Below, in pieces: positions 25,746-36,716 of a stretch of DNA of 64,000 bases. Where the stretch lies: contig JAKZAP010000010.1 in assembly GCA_023053575.1 (NCBI GenBank), forward strand, positions 10,501,225 to 10,565,224. The letters run 5' to 3'. This stretch comes from Branchinecta lynchi (lineage: Eukaryota > Arthropoda > Branchiopoda > Anostraca > Branchinectidae). The translations under genes and the position numbers were made by a program. How positions within the stretch are numbered: position 1 is the stretch's first letter; every line of letters begins with the position of its first letter. The notes beneath the pieces are model-generated. The model did no database searches, was not told the DNA's origin, and saw nothing but the letters and a program-made list of their open reading frames with translations.

Positions 25746-26340
25746 TACGCTGTGGCTGTTTCAACACAGGACAATGGCAATTATAACTGCTAGTAACTAA
25801 ATCAATAAAGCTTGAAAAATTCCAACTGAATACATTTTAAGCCTGATATACCAGGTCCGCAGTATTTTTTTTTTCTGACTCATCTGGACTATTAAGCCGA
25901 TATTTGGGTTCTGACTTTATCTTACTTTTACCCATCACTACATCAGAGAAAGTAAGCAGAGTGAATATTCTTTGAGCCCAAGCTGACTTTGAAACATTTA
26001 TTCAAACAATGTTTATAACGGATACGTCAGCTATGATTTTTCATCAGCGATATTTCGGCCCTTCTTGGCAAGGGTCCTCGTCAGGCTGTCAATCTTCTTG
26101 TTCAACTTCGGGGAAGGAAACAAACCTGTAATAAATAACTGAAGCTTCTACCGACTATAAATATCTTCAAGAAGGGCCGAAATATCGCTGATGAAAAATC
26201 ATAGCTGACGTATCCGTTATAAACATTGTTTGAGTAAGCAGAGTGATCTGATGTTTGAAATAATACCACTTCTGCAGACGTTCTAACAATATTTTGGTGA
26301 GATATATCATCAGTCAGAGTCGCGGACTTTGGGTCACTTT
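25746..26340 (-). pseudogene. Non-LTR retrotransposon L2, end of the APE endonuclease, split by FB2
   Basis: On the minus strand the frame reads QTSDHSAYFL then a stop. SDH is the C-terminal catalytic motif of APE-type endonucleases, which nick target DNA for reverse transcription. Decayed linker sequence with HCPVLK follows down to 25746, where M1 is inserted. A foldback element at 25964-26232 splits the exact region encoding SDHSAY. The upstream endonuclease motifs were not found. Confidence 0.6.
25964..26232. mobile_element. Foldback element FB2 with 13-bp target duplication
   Basis: AGTAAGCAGAGTG occurs at 25951-25963 and 26233-26245. The 269-bp interior has inverted arms that include CAAACAATGTTTATAACGG, CAGCTATGATTTTTCATCAG and ATTTCGGCCCTTCTTG. 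It is the same family as 4984-5181. Its target is L2 endonuclease coding sequence. Confidence 0.85.
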
Positions 26341-26945
26341 CAGGGGCGCTCCGAGGAGGGCGCTTGGGTGATGTAACTTGTTTATTGGTTCCGATTCTCT
26401 ATCAAATTTGTTCATTCACCCAACTTTTGCTCAGCCGGCAGCGAATCCACCGCATTCGATGCGTCCCTTCGTTTAACGTGTTTATTTGGTTTCATTCGTT
26501 ACCAAATTCGGTTATTAACCGGAGTTTTCTCAACTCCGTATCTCTATCGCATTTGGTCAATTCGTTTCAGAATTCGGTCATTAATCATATTCATTTGGTT
26601 CTGATTCGTGACGGAATTCGGTAATTCACCGGGTTTTTTTTTAATTCGTATCCATTACCAGACTTGTGAAATTATTTTCTTTTAGGTGGTCCTAATAAGA
26701 GTTTTATTCCACTACGAAAATTCGGTTATTTTACCGCTCTCGATCTGTTCCTTATTTTTTTTTTTACTGTTTTTTCGGAGGTACGAATTCATTATTTGGT
26801 TCAACCCAGTTACTGAGCTCGGTAATTTAATTGGAAAAATTGCCGCAATAGCAAAAGCTAAATAATAGGCAACAAAAAGAAAATAAATATACACACATTA
26901 ATAACTAACACATCTAAATAATATACCATCAACAACAAAACTTAA
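26341..26945. repeat. Region of ATTCGGT-type short repeats
   Basis: Words such as GGAATTCGGTAATTCACCGG and AAATTCGGTTATTAACCGG recur about every 70 bp between 26400 and 26830. The left border, CAGGGGCGCTCCGAG, resembles hAT termini here, but no matching right end was found. Similar ATTCGGTA words fill 51560-52020 inside another element. Confidence 0.45.
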
Positions 26946-26951
26946 GACAAA

Positions 26952-29183
26952 CTAGACCTACGTTGCCTGGGCAACGTGAAGTGTTGGAGCAATCTATGTT
27001 CGGCTTGGAACAAAGGTTGCTGCATGCTGCATTTGTCAACCCATTGAAGTTTTCAAAATGGTAAGTTCCAATCCATGAAGAATATTTTTCTGAACTGATG
27101 ATATAATCTGTAATCACATGGTTATCCCGCAGCCTTGAAAAAAAAAAAAAAAAAATAGAATGTCGGAAGTAGGGACTAAATTGACTTTGCAGCCAGTTGA
27201 ACTTTATCCTTTTCAATCGTGGACATCGTGACTTGTGGAAACTTGGAACATTATCTTATTTAGCCAAGTTGGCATTATAAAGCTATCCATAGCTTTTTAG
27301 TTAAATATACCAAAATACCTCTACTAATTATTGCGTAACATATATCGTTGTTTTACATTATCATTTGTAATCACTTGGTTATCCCGCAGCGTTAACACTT
27401 AGTTCTAGGTAACAGTGAAAGACCATCACCATAAGCTGTTCTAGCATCTCATGAAAATAGCAATGCTTTATCATCAAAAACACCGGAAACAAAATAGGTA
27501 CACATTCTAGGAAAATTCGAAAGCCCCTCATCGCCGAATATGATTATGGTGTAATCGCCGACTGTTAGTTACAAGTCCCTGACTTGTCTCACAGTTGGGT
27601 TCCGCCTATTCTTTGTTTGAGTGATAACCCTACAATTAAAGTTGTCAACCCCTCAAAGACTTAATTCTAAGTTAATAGTGATAGATCATGGAGACTCATT
27701 CTCTTACCCTCAGATTTAAAGAGTAGAATGTGCACCAATTTGCACTAGTTTCTAGCCCCCTATGAACCCCTTCTAGCAACCGATTCCTACTTACAAGTTC
27801 ATCTCTCCGTGACAGACATAGTACCAAATTAGTTTTCAATTCAAATACACCAGAAACAAAGAATAGGATTAATAGGTACACCAACTAGCAAAAGTTACAA
27901 GGCCCTCATCCCTGAAAATGATTATGGTCTAACAGTCGATTTTTGCTTACAAGTAAAAAAAAACAGCAGAATATCGGAAGTAGGGACTAAATTGATTTTG
28001 CAGCCAGTTGAACTTTATCCTTTTCAGTCGTCGACATCGTGACTGGTGAAAACTTGGAACATTATCGTACATAATCTAGTTAGTATTATAAAGCTATCTG
28101 TAACTTTTCAGGATCAAAATACCATAGATGCCACTCCGCTAATTATTTCGAAACTATGTCGTTGTTTTACATTATCATTTGTATCCGTTGCGTTAACAGG
28201 GTTGGAAATCTCTCACCGCCGAAGATGATTATGGTATAACAGCCAATTGTTACTTACAAGAGTTACAAGCCCCTGACATGTCCCACAATTGGTTTCTGCC
28301 TATTCTTTGTTTGAGTTTGCACCCTACCACTAAAGTTGTCAACCCCTCAAAGAATTAACTCGCATGTTACAGTGATAGACCAAGGAGACTAATTTTCTTA
28401 CCCTAAGATTTATAGAGACAAAAAAATGTGCACCTATTTTCACAAGTTTCTAGCCCCTCGTGAACTCCTTCTAGAACATGAACTCTTCCCCTTGATAGAC
28501 ATGGTACCAAATTGTTCTCACGATCAAATACACAGGAAAGAAATAATATGATTAATAGGTACACCAACTACCAACATTGCTAACCCCTCATCTCCGAAGA
28601 TGATTATGGTCTAACACCCGACTGTTGCTTGCAAGTACCCTACATGCCTCACGATTAGGATCGGCCTCTTTTTGGTTTCAGTGTGTACTTAACTACTGAA
28701 GTTGTCGACCCCTCCAAACTTTCAAACTCTTGTATCTCATGAAGGAATTTTTGTACCAGAAAACAGATGGCATATACTTTAATCAGCTTGCCGAGGCCTA
28801 CCGAATGCCGTTGAAAAAATTATATTAGTTCAAAAGTTGACTTTTTTGCCGTGGCCAACTTTCTAATTTCACCACTTAGAAAGGAGCAAAGGATAAGCTT
28901 TAATTCTTCAGCGGTGAGAGAACTTTTAAAGTTAAAGAGGCCCATCTGATTTCATTTATCTTCCTCACTCCCAAGTGTAAGAAACGGAATGATAAACTCA
29001 GCTGAAATCACAAACACAAACGGGTAGAAACAATAGATGGCAGCACTTTCGGATCCGTGGGAAAATGACACTTTTTTTATTCTGTAAATTTTTCTATTTA
29101 TCACTCAAAAAAGATGTATTGGCTGTGGGGCCAGGAAACTGCCGCACATATTTCGCACTTATAGATTTTAGTCCACCTTAATT
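26952..29183. repeat. Left arm of a large inverted repeat (continues at 31432-31790)
   Basis: Beginning CTAGACCTACGTTGCC, this arm is the inverted counterpart of 32291-33249. Shared words include GGGACTAAATTGACTT, TTGGAACATTATC, AAACAATAGATGGCAGCA and CTTATAGATTTTAGTCCA. The arm is interrupted by family B copy B5 (29184-31431) and resumes at 31432 with TCTGCTTGTCTGC and GGAAAGTGTGGACCT-type sequence in reverse. It is enlarged relative to the other arm by an internal duplication. Confidence 0.65.
27160..28700 (+). repeat. Internal duplication of the left arm
   Basis: A block starting TCGGAAGTAGGGACTAAATT occurs at about 27167 and 27975, and the words following it (CAGCCAGTTGAACTTTATCC, TTGGAACATTATC, CCTATTCTTTGTTTGAG) recur in order. 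GATGATTATGGT-type words occur near 27540, 27917, 28224 and 28600, so the unit has subrepeats of about 330-380 bp. No coding sequence was recognised. Confidence 0.65.
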
Positions 29184-31431
29184 AACAAGAGCTGAAAGCT
29201 CATATGGCACTTGTAAGAACAGTTAGCATGTTTGTCAGATACGGTTTGCAGTTTTCAAGGCTGGATCTCTCTCCAGATATTCATTTCATCAGAAAATGGG
29301 CTTGATCTAGTAGATCTGAAATGGTTATACCACTCATTGACAACTGTATCTTCCTCCAACGATGATCGGATCGGGGGAGGGACTATATTTTCAAGCCAAT
29401 CTAATAGAGTCCCTAACATGCCTGCAAAGTTTCACGGTCATAGCACATCTGGAAGTACCCTAACTCGTGATCATCGGAATTAGGGAAAACCCCCTCCAAC
29501 TCCCCCCACTGTGACACGATCGGTCCTGTTTTGTCAATGATATTAATAATAATAATAATATATTTGCAAATTGAATGGCAGGCCGTTAAGCCTCTACAAT
29601 GTATCTGTGGCTTATGCTTGTTCTTCCCTCCAAGTCCCATCCCGATCTCTCGACTCTAAGCGCTTCAAGAGATTTCTCCTCCCGCCTTCAGCTCCTCCCG
29701 ATGTTATCAGATCCGTTCCAGACTTGAAATTGATCATCTGAGTCACTTGTTCTTGACACTTGACAAGTTTCATGCACGTCTGATCACCTGTTCCAAAGTT
29801 ATGCATGTCAATAGAATCTCCCCATGATCATCGGATCGGGAAAAGAACTATTTTCAAGTTGACCTGGAAGAGTACCTAATATGTCTGCCAAGTTTCATGG
29901 TCCTAGTACATGTGGAAGTACCCCTCGAAGTACCCTAACTCGTGATCACCGGAAATCCGGGAAAACCCCTTCCAACCCTTCTACTGTGACATCCCGATCC
30001 ATCGACCCTAAGCATTTCACGACATTTCCGGTTCCCCCCTCTAATCCCCCTCTCTTCGGATTTGGTCCAGATTTGAAACTGAATATCTGAGACACTTGTT
30101 CTTCACAATTGTCAAGTTTTATGCATGTCCGATTATCCATTCCAGAGTTATGCATGTTTCTAGTTTCCGGATTCCCCTTCCCTCCACCACCCCCCGCGAT
30201 AGCAGGATCGGGGAAGCGATTATTTCCATGTTAATCTGGTTGGTTTCCTCACATGCCTGTCAAGTTTTATTGTGCTAGCTTATTTGGAAGCGTTTCACCA
30301 GATTTTCGGTTGCCCCTCCAGCTCCCCCCCCCCAGTGATCGGATCTGGTCCGGATTTGAAACTGAGCATCTGAAGCACTTGTTCTTGATATATGTCAAGT
30401 TTCTTGCATGTCTGATTACCCGTTCCAAAGTTATGCATGCTACTAGTTTCCGGAATTCCCATCCCTCCACTCCTCCCACAATGACCGGATGGGGAAAGTG
30501 ATTATTTCCAAGTTCTTCTGGTCGGTTCCCTTATATGCCTGCCAAATTTCATTGTCCTAGCTTATCTGGAAGCGTTTCATGAGATTTCCGGTGTCCCCTC
30601 CAGCCCCCCCCCCCCCAGTTATCGGATCTGGTCCGGATTTGAAATTGAGCTTCTGAAGCACTTGTTCTTGACATATGTCAAGTTTCAGGCATATCTGATT
30701 ACCCGTTCAAAAGTTAGGCATGCTACTACTTTCCGGATTTCCCATCCCTCCACTGCCCCCAAGATGGCCGGATCGGGGAAGTGATTATTTCCAAGTTAAT
30801 CTGGTCGGTTTCCCAACACGCCTGCCAAGTTTCATCGTTCTAGCTTATGTGGAAGCGTTTCACGAGGTTCTGGGTGCCCCCCCTCCAGCCCCCAGCCCCC
30901 CCCCCCAGTTATCGGCAATTGTTCTTGACATATGTCAAGTTTCGGATCCGGAATATGATTATATCCAAGTTAATCTGGTCGGTTCGCTGATATTCCTGCC
31001 AAACGTTTCACTAGATTTGTTTGACTTGGACTGACCATCTTTAAGCCACAATTACTCTCGCATTCGCTTTCAGATACATAGTCGCATAGCTCAGTGGTAG
31101 AGCACTGGACTGTTAACCCAAAGGTTCGGGGTTCGATCCCGCCGTCGGCCAGCGTTTTGTTTTGCTCCCGTTTTACTTTTTGCTCCCTTTTTACTTTATA
31201 GTTTCCGGACTCCCGGATCCGGGGAAAGTTGAATTGGGGAAGTGATTATTTGTAAGTTGATCTGGTCGGGTCCCTGATATGCCTGTGAAGTTTCATCGTC
31301 CTAGCTTGTGTGGAAGTGCCCAAACTAGCAAAACCTGGACAGACCGACAGAACGACAGAACGACAGACCGACAGACCGACAGAAATTACCATCGCTATAT
31401 GGCACTTGAGTATGCTCAAGTGCCATAAAAA
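29184..31431 (+). mobile_element. Family B element, copy B5, full length
   Basis: It starts AACAAGAGCTGAAAGCTCAT then ATGGCACTTG, has about six monomers with poly-C runs, a tRNA-like block, a GACCGACAGAACGACAG tract and the GGCACTTGAG hairpin, ending CCATAAAAA. It is inserted in the left inverted arm, and comparison with the uninterrupted right arm places both borders. No target duplication is visible. It is the best complete reference for the family. Confidence 0.85.
31081..31152 (+). pseudogene. tRNA-like sequence inside B5 (Asn-like anticodon)
   Basis: The A box TAGCTCAGTGGTAGAGC and B box GGTTCGATCCC are intact and correctly spaced, and the end reads GGCCA. The anticodon loop would be CTGTTAA (GTT, Asn). 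The D arm pairs well (GCTC/GAGC), but the anticodon stem (CTGGA with CCCAA) and part of the acceptor stem do not. This suggests a Pol III promoter relic rather than a functional tRNA. Confidence 0.6.
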
Positions 31432-31790
31432 TGGTGATTGTCTGCTTGTCTGCTAAAACGATAACTTTCCGCTCGAAAGCAGAAACATGATTTCATGAAA
31501 CGAAAGCTTGGCTGCATAACTTCAGATACTCCTCTCTGACATAGGCTATACAGCTCCACTTTAGTTCAAACACTGTAGGCTGTGGCTAAGTTACAAACAA
31601 AAACCATCCTTTTTGGCCCCAGGCAAGAGTTCTACGGAGCTTTCCAAAATGTAATGTCATATTCATTAATCCGGCCTAAGGTCCACACTTTCCGAAAAAA
31701 ACCGCACAGGTTAGACCCTTACCACTTTCTAAGAATAAGCGCAAATCCGGGTACTAGAAAAAAAAAAAAAAAACACGACAAAATCAAGAA
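31432..31790. repeat. Left inverted arm, resumed after B5
   Basis: This is the reverse complement of about 32340-32690 at high similarity. Shared words include TTTTGGAAAGCTCCGTAGAA, CTCTTGCCTGGGGCCAA and AGAAACATG. It ends with a poly-A run at 31757-31774 where the other arm has a poly-T run. Confidence 0.75.
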
Positions 31791-31805
31791 CCGAACAGGC
31801 ACAAA

Positions 31806-32290
31806 TGAACAACAAACGTGAAATTTTATTGGTTGTTAAAATAATTAGTAACAAGTTGGGAGAATGAGTGAAGCCGACGTGCGGTACTTGATGCTGGAAA
31901 CGGCTTGAGAAAATTTGAGTGTCTCGTTGCGTAAGTTGGTTCAGGGAGTTGTTCGGGAAGGAGGCGGCGGAATCTGTTTGACTGCAAAATTTTCTTACCA
32001 AAATCTGTTTTTAAATTTAGGCGTCTTTTCTTTAATGGTTCAAGCCGGAGAGTTTTAAGCGCCTGGTCATAATTAGTGTATTCGTGAGAAAGGATGATTT
32101 TAACAACCCGCTTCTGGATTGATTCAATTAAATCATGCAGTTCAGAAGTACGGGGTGCCAGGCGGCACAAGCGTATTCAGTGCGAGGGATTAACAGTAAA
32201 CGAGACTTCACAGTCAAAACCAAACTTTTTTAGTTGACACAAAGTTTTGATTGGTGCATGGGATTTTTTTAGTATCTGATGTGTGTTATT
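31806..32290 (-). pseudogene. Non-LTR retrotransposon L1, C-terminal region of reverse transcriptase ORF
   Basis: A minus-strand frame of 114 codons contains LHDLIESIQKRVVKIIL, NYDQALKTLRLEPLKKRRLN, RRLLPEQLPEP, TYATRHSNF and RRLHSFSQLVTNYFNNQ. Just upstream in another frame is TEYACAAWHP. This is the thumb and C-terminal pattern of CR1-type LINEs (EYA--WHP, IQKR, Y--AL--L-L--L--RR). Frameshifts and the missing palm show it is dead. It is separated from its own palm by the right inverted arm (32291-33249). Confidence 0.85.
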
Positions 32291-33249
32291 GTGTTGCGAG
32301 AGCAACACTTTGGTTTTGTCCTCGTTTTTTTTTTTTTTTTTTTTTTTTTTCCTATGACTCCGATTTCATTTTATTCCTGGTAACTGGGAAGGGTCTAACC
32401 TGTGCGGTTTTTACGGAAAGTGTGGACCTTAGACCGGATTGATGAATATGACATTACATTTTGGAAAGCTCCGTAGAACTCTTGCCTGGGGCCAATAAGG
32501 ATGGTTTTTGCTTGTCCTCGAGCCAGAGCCTACGGTTTGCGAAGTGAAGTGGAGTTGTATAGCCTATGTCGGAGAGGACCATCTCAAGTTGTGTAGCGAA
32601 CCTTTCGTTTCATCAAACCATGTTTCTGCTTTCGAGTGGAAAGCTCCGTTCTAGCACGCTAGCAGGCAGGCACCAGTTTCAAATTGAAGATGGACTAAAA
32701 TCTATAAGTGTTAAATATATGCGGCAGTTACCCGGCCCCACAGCCAACATATCTTCTTTGAGTGATAAATAGAAAAATCTACAGAGACAAAAAAGTGGCT
32801 TTTTCCCACGGGTCCGAAACTGCTGCCATCTATTGTTTCTGTCCATGTCTGCGACGATTCCAGCTGTGTTTATATTTTTTTTTTTTTGCACTTTGGTTTG
32901 TGGTAGAGTACCTTTATAATACCAACTAGATTATATAAGATATTGTTCCAAGTTTTCATCCGTTACGATATCTACGATTGAAAAGGATAAAGATCAACTG
33001 ACCGCCAAGTCAATTTAGTCCCTTCTTCCGATATTGTTTTGTTGTTGGTTTTACAACGCTAAAGAACAGCTGTTGATCATGTGATTATTCTTTTTAGAAC
33101 ATACCGTTTTAAAAGCTTCGATAAGTTGACAATTTCAGCATTTAACCGACAGCGAAGAAACAAAACCAAAGTGTTGCTCTCGCAACACTTTAGTCGGCGA
33201 AGCCGGACAAAGGTTGCCGCAACACTTCACGTTGCCCCGGCAACGTAGG
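32291..33249. mobile_element. Right inverted arm; element with hairpin-bearing termini
   Basis: GTGTTGCGAGAGCAACAC next to TTTGGTTTTG at 32291-32318 is matched in reverse at 33161-33188. Each terminal repeat is itself a hairpin. The tail to 33249 has another hairpin, ACGTTGCCCCGGCAACGT. A poly-T run of about 30 bp lies at 32322-32350. The element separates two parts of L1, so it inserted into that retrotransposon. It encodes no recognised protein. Confidence 0.65.
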
Positions 33250-33545
33250 TCTAGTGCTTGAAATTAAGTTTATCATCAATCCAAACTCCCAATATTTTTG
33301 CTTGGCTGACTGGGGCAAACGTTAGACTGGAACTTGGAATCTCCGTTTTCAAAAAAGAGATTCGCGTAGCCGACGACTTATCAAGATTTATTTTTAGCTT
33401 TAACTGTTCACACTCAGTCTTTAAATTTTCTATTGCATCAGAAGCTGGGTAGTAATTTGATATTAACTGGAGCAAACTGATTGTGAGGTCGTCAGCAAAT
33501 TTAACAGTAGCTTCAGTTGGTTGCCATTCTACATAATTTTTACCA
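33250..33545 (-). pseudogene. Non-LTR retrotransposon L1, palm with FADD catalytic motif
   Basis: The minus-strand frame reads WQPTEATVKFADDLTISLL, then ENLKTECEQLKLKIN, DKSSATRISF and AKILGVWIDDKLNFKH. FADD is motif C of the reverse transcriptase active site, and LGVWIDDKLNFKH is the conserved block following it. The frame is open to the border with the inverted arm at 33250. The region upstream of KNYVEW (motifs A and B) is missing, replaced by unrelated sequence. Confidence 0.88.
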
Positions 33546-33589
33546 AGCCTTTACTTCTAATGATTGCAGTACTTCAGGAATAAGCAAGT

Positions 33590-33960
33590 GTCATGACGTG
33601 AAAACTAGCCTACTTTTTTTGCTGTAAATTCAGAATAAATGTACTTTGTATCTACTTTACCCTAGATGGCCCCTCTTTTGCCAGACAGCTCTGTGGTTTA
33701 ATAGGTAGTCTTGGATCGTTAAATGTTGCAAGAAAAAAGACGGATTAAAAAATTTCGCCTGCGGCGCATTAATTTGTCCTATGTACAGCCGTTAGTGACG
33801 TTGTGTCGCTAGGCGATAGCGGCGTTTTTTGTCGGCCGATTTTCGATTCCGTTGGCAAAACTGGACGTCCCCCAAAGGTAAAAGGCTAGTGACGGCGTAT
33901 CCCTGAAAAAGAAAAAAAAACATAAGAGGAAGAGCGTGAAAACGCGCCAAATTTGCTCTT
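33590..33960. repeat. Family D sequence (CGCCTGCGGCG repeat)
   Basis: It contains AAATTTCGCCTGCGGCGC followed by TTTGTCCTATGTACAGCCG and an AGGCTAGTGACGGCG end. The same block occurs at about 43440-43740, 46640-47600, 52150-52350 and 53690-53950, mostly inside hAT-type elements. The rest of 33546-34142 shows one CAGGACGCCCCTG hAT-like terminus near 34095 without an assigned partner. Confidence 0.55.
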
Positions 33961-34142
33961 TACACTTGATTTTGTACATATTATGCACCTTTTACACTGT
34001 AGCTTCCTGAAAACAGCTTGCTGTGTTTTTAGAACAAGACATTTCGATCAATTTTACCAGGTTACCCCCCAATGATGTAAGGCTCAGGACGCCCCTGGTC
34101 ACCTTTGTAGGTATTCGGACCATAGGCAAATAACCGCATGTC

Positions 34143-34341
34143 CAGGGCCGTATCCAGGGGGGGGGGGGGGGGTTAGGGTGTTAACCCCCCCCCCCCCACC
34201 CACCCCGAAACATGCGAAATTAATCATTTTTATATGATTTTCCTTCTGATCTATCTTTTTGGTACTTTTTCGTCCGACCCGCGGCCCCCCCCCAAAAAAA
34301 AAAAAAATTGTTGGATACGGGCCTGCGTATCCACGGACCTG
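34143..34341. mobile_element. hAT-type MITE H5, poly-G/poly-C rich
   Basis: It starts CAGGGCCGTATCCAGG and ends with GGATACGGGCCTG, extended to GGACCTG. Flanks are CGCATGTC and CGTATGTC (7 of 8 match). The interior has runs of 14-16 G, 13 C, 10 C and 13 A. It interrupts L1 endonuclease sequence. The same terminus type occurs at about 59195-59209. Confidence 0.65.
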
Positions 34342-34349
34342 CGTATGTC

Positions 34350-34540
34350 ATACAGTTTTTTATGATATAACAGATTCGTGTTGTTTTGTAACGCTAGTAG
34401 ATCTGTATTAAAATCCCCTAGCATTATCACCGTGTACTTACGACACTTACAGCAGCTTTTCTAACTCATCCATAAATATTTCCGTATCACCTGATGGGAT
34501 ATTTCCGTATCACCTATGATATATGATATATCATCGACAT
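34350..34540 (-). pseudogene. Non-LTR retrotransposon L1, endonuclease middle part
   Basis: The minus-strand frames read SGDTEIFMDELEKLL, a stop, then after a frameshift YTVIMLGDFNTDLLAL. GDFN is a conserved metal- and substrate-binding motif of APE-type endonucleases. It is separated from the N-terminal endonuclease part by the L3 insertion at 34545-34880. Confidence 0.8.
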
Positions 34541-34544
34541 GATA

Positions 34545-34880
34545 TGATGTTGGTCCGGACCTTACTCGTGTCTGATTTGTGGTAGTGTGGATGAGAACTT
34601 GAAACATTTGTTGTGTGAATGCGAAAATTTGAGTGAACTTGGGCTAGAAATTCTTGGAGTAAATGAAAGAGGGGTGGATGAAGAATGGATGTGCAGGGTC
34701 GTGGAGAATAGTTGTTTTATAAGTATTAAACAGTTGGCGAGGTTCCTCAGGGTAGCCCTAGCCCATAGGGATAGGTGTTTATAGCAGGTATTATTATTTT
34801 TTTTTTGCGTTATTTTTCATGTATTTGCCATGGCCTTTGGCTCTTAATGTAAATAAAATATTATCTTATCTTATACAAAC
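34545..34880 (+). pseudogene. Non-LTR retrotransposon L3, 5'-truncated 3' end
   Basis: The plus-strand frame reads YSCLICGSVDENLKHLLCEC, a C-x2-C-x-H-x4-C zinc-knuckle-like motif found at the C terminus of many LINE polyproteins. It continues open for about 65 codons to a stop at 34784. The 3' UTR contains AATAAAATATTATCTTATC, a short tandem tail near the end of the element. It is inserted within L1 endonuclease sequence, in the opposite orientation. Confidence 0.75.
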
Positions 34881-35267
34881 ACAGTTAACATTTCCTGATG
34901 ATCCAGTTTTATCTTGAGACAAAATGACTCAAATATTCTTTCAACACGAACAGTAAACTCATATATTAGCGAATAGTCAAGTCGTTGCCGCACATAATAC
35001 GCTAGGCCACCTTTCGTTAGCTTTTCACGGTTCAATACTTCTAATTAGAAACCGTAATATCAAGCATTTTCTTAACGATACTTTCTGTACGGTAATGAAA
35101 GTTTCTGTCAGCGCTTGAACAATTTGATTATTTCTACTAACAACTTCAGATATTTCTTCATATGCTGTCTGCAATGACTGACAATTTAAGTGACCAACCC
35201 TTAGGCCCGACTTATTTACCTTTTTCGAGCATTCACTATCTACATGATATAGCATTTTTTTTTTCAA
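34881..35267 (-). pseudogene. Non-LTR retrotransposon L1, endonuclease N-terminal part
   Basis: The minus-strand frame reads GLRVGHLNCQSL, then EEISEVVSRNNQIVQALTET, and after a frameshift REKLTKGGLAYYVRQRLDY and ESFCLKIKL. HLNCQSL with Asn, the LTET catalytic Glu region, and GG-A-YVR are the ordered N-terminal motifs of APE endonucleases. It marks the start of ORF2. Confidence 0.85.
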
Positions 35268-35547
35268 ACTTTTCTAGTCGATTCATCTCTGTAACACATT
35301 AGGTGAACGAATAAGTAGATAACTGCTCCATTGCGAGTAGTATCTGTCTGGTTAGACTACTGGATAAGAAGGATTAGGCAATGCTATGTCGTTGACGTTC
35401 GTGATTCGCTTCGTAGTTGATCCGATTTTGTTCATCATTTTTCGGTCTTCTGTCTAAGCATCCATATTCCCAACTTTGTCTTTAGCAGCATTGACGAGGT
35501 CTAGCCTTAGTGAGAGACTCTGAAATGAAGATAACTGTTCCTTTTAG
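35268..35547 (-). pseudogene. Non-LTR retrotransposon L1, probable ORF1 C-terminal remnant
   Basis: Directly upstream of ORF2 the minus strand reads KGTVIFISESLTKARPRQCC, then LGIWMLRQKTEK in a second frame. An S-E-x-L-T-x-x-R block is typical of the C-terminal domain of LINE ORF1 proteins. Several stops are present. Family A element A4 borders it at 35548. Confidence 0.5.
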
Positions 35548-36478
35548 TTTTTGGGATCCCAAAATGTGGAGAAGTTGTCCATCTGTCCGTCTGTTAGCAC
35601 GATAACTCTCGAAGGGGTTGAGATATTTTGTTCAAATTTGGCACGACGGCTCTTTGGATCAAAGTACAGGTGAAGTTCGAAGATGGGCTCTGTAGCTGTA
35701 TATTTAGGGGTTTAGGAGGAGGGGTTTCAAATTAAGGGGCAAAAAAAATATTTTTTAAAAGCTATTGAGATAGTTGACTTAGGGGTAAGGAGACATGCTG
35801 AATCCGAATATGAAAGTTATTTTCTTGCCGGACAAGTAGTTCACCCGGAATCCGGCGAAAACCGAACACAAAATTTGTCGACCAGTTTTCGGCTATAGCA
35901 GTCCTACCCCTTTATTCTCAAACTAGTATAGCTCTGCGCTGCGCGTGGATGCCGGCATACGTTTGTTTATTCTGTGTGACGTCGGATAGATCTAGTGTAA
36001 TCGAAGGTTGAAGGGGTTGATATATAATGTTCAAGCGAGCTATTGTTCAATGAAGATTCACTGGTAAAGTACAGGTCAAGTTCGTAGATGGGTCCTTTAG
36101 TCCTATCTTTAGAGGCAGAGGAGGGGTTTCGAATTTACGGTAAACCCATGTATGTTTTATAAGCTAATAAGATATTCATTGAGGGGGCAAGGAGGTCCGC
36201 TAAATCCATATCTGAACTTTGTTTTATTGCTGGACAAATGGTTCAAAACGAATTCGGCTGATACCGGAAATTTGATTGAAGCTCAAAGTTGTTTCTGAAA
36301 TCGATTAGAGATTTGGTATCGGGGCAAGGAGACATGCTATGCTGAATCCATATTTGAGCTTTATTTTAACAGTAAAAGTATTCAATGAATCTCACGAAGA
36401 CTGAATGGCGAAGACATGACCCAATCGTTTGAATCAAATGTTAGATTTTTGAGATCCCATCGAAACCTTTGGTCTTTT
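35548..36478 (-). mobile_element. Family A element A4, within L1 ORF1
   Basis: It runs from the TTGGGATCCCAAAA palindrome at 35551 through a very short GTCCGTCTG tract, AACTCTCGAAGG and diverged monomers to AAACCTTTGGTCT near 36476. Some monomers are degenerate, so this is an older copy. Confidence 0.8.
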
Positions 36479-36716
36479 TTCCTTGCGTTCATTCCTTTTT
36501 TGCCAGCAAAACCAAAGTGAAGCTCACGTCAAAAGATGCCCGCCTCTCCTCTGTCTCGTTGCCATCCTTCGAACATCATTTATATCAGATATGCTGAGGT
36601 CACTAATTTCCAGCTTTTGTTTCATAATGTTCAACAGATTTGATGCCTTCGCTTCCTGTTTCAAAGAGCCAATCTCACACCATAGCGAATTGACTGACTT
36701 TTCATAGGTCGAGATC
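36479..36716 (-). pseudogene. Probable L1 ORF1 coiled-coil fragment
   Basis: A 64-codon minus-strand stretch reads TYEKSVNSLWCEIGSLKQEA and NLLNIMKQKLEISDLSISDI, followed by DVRRMATRQRRGG. It is rich in heptad-like Leu, Ile and Met positions, as in LINE ORF1 coiled coils, and lies in the right place and on the right strand between A4 and A5. The assignment rests on position and composition, not a diagnostic motif. Confidence 0.5.
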
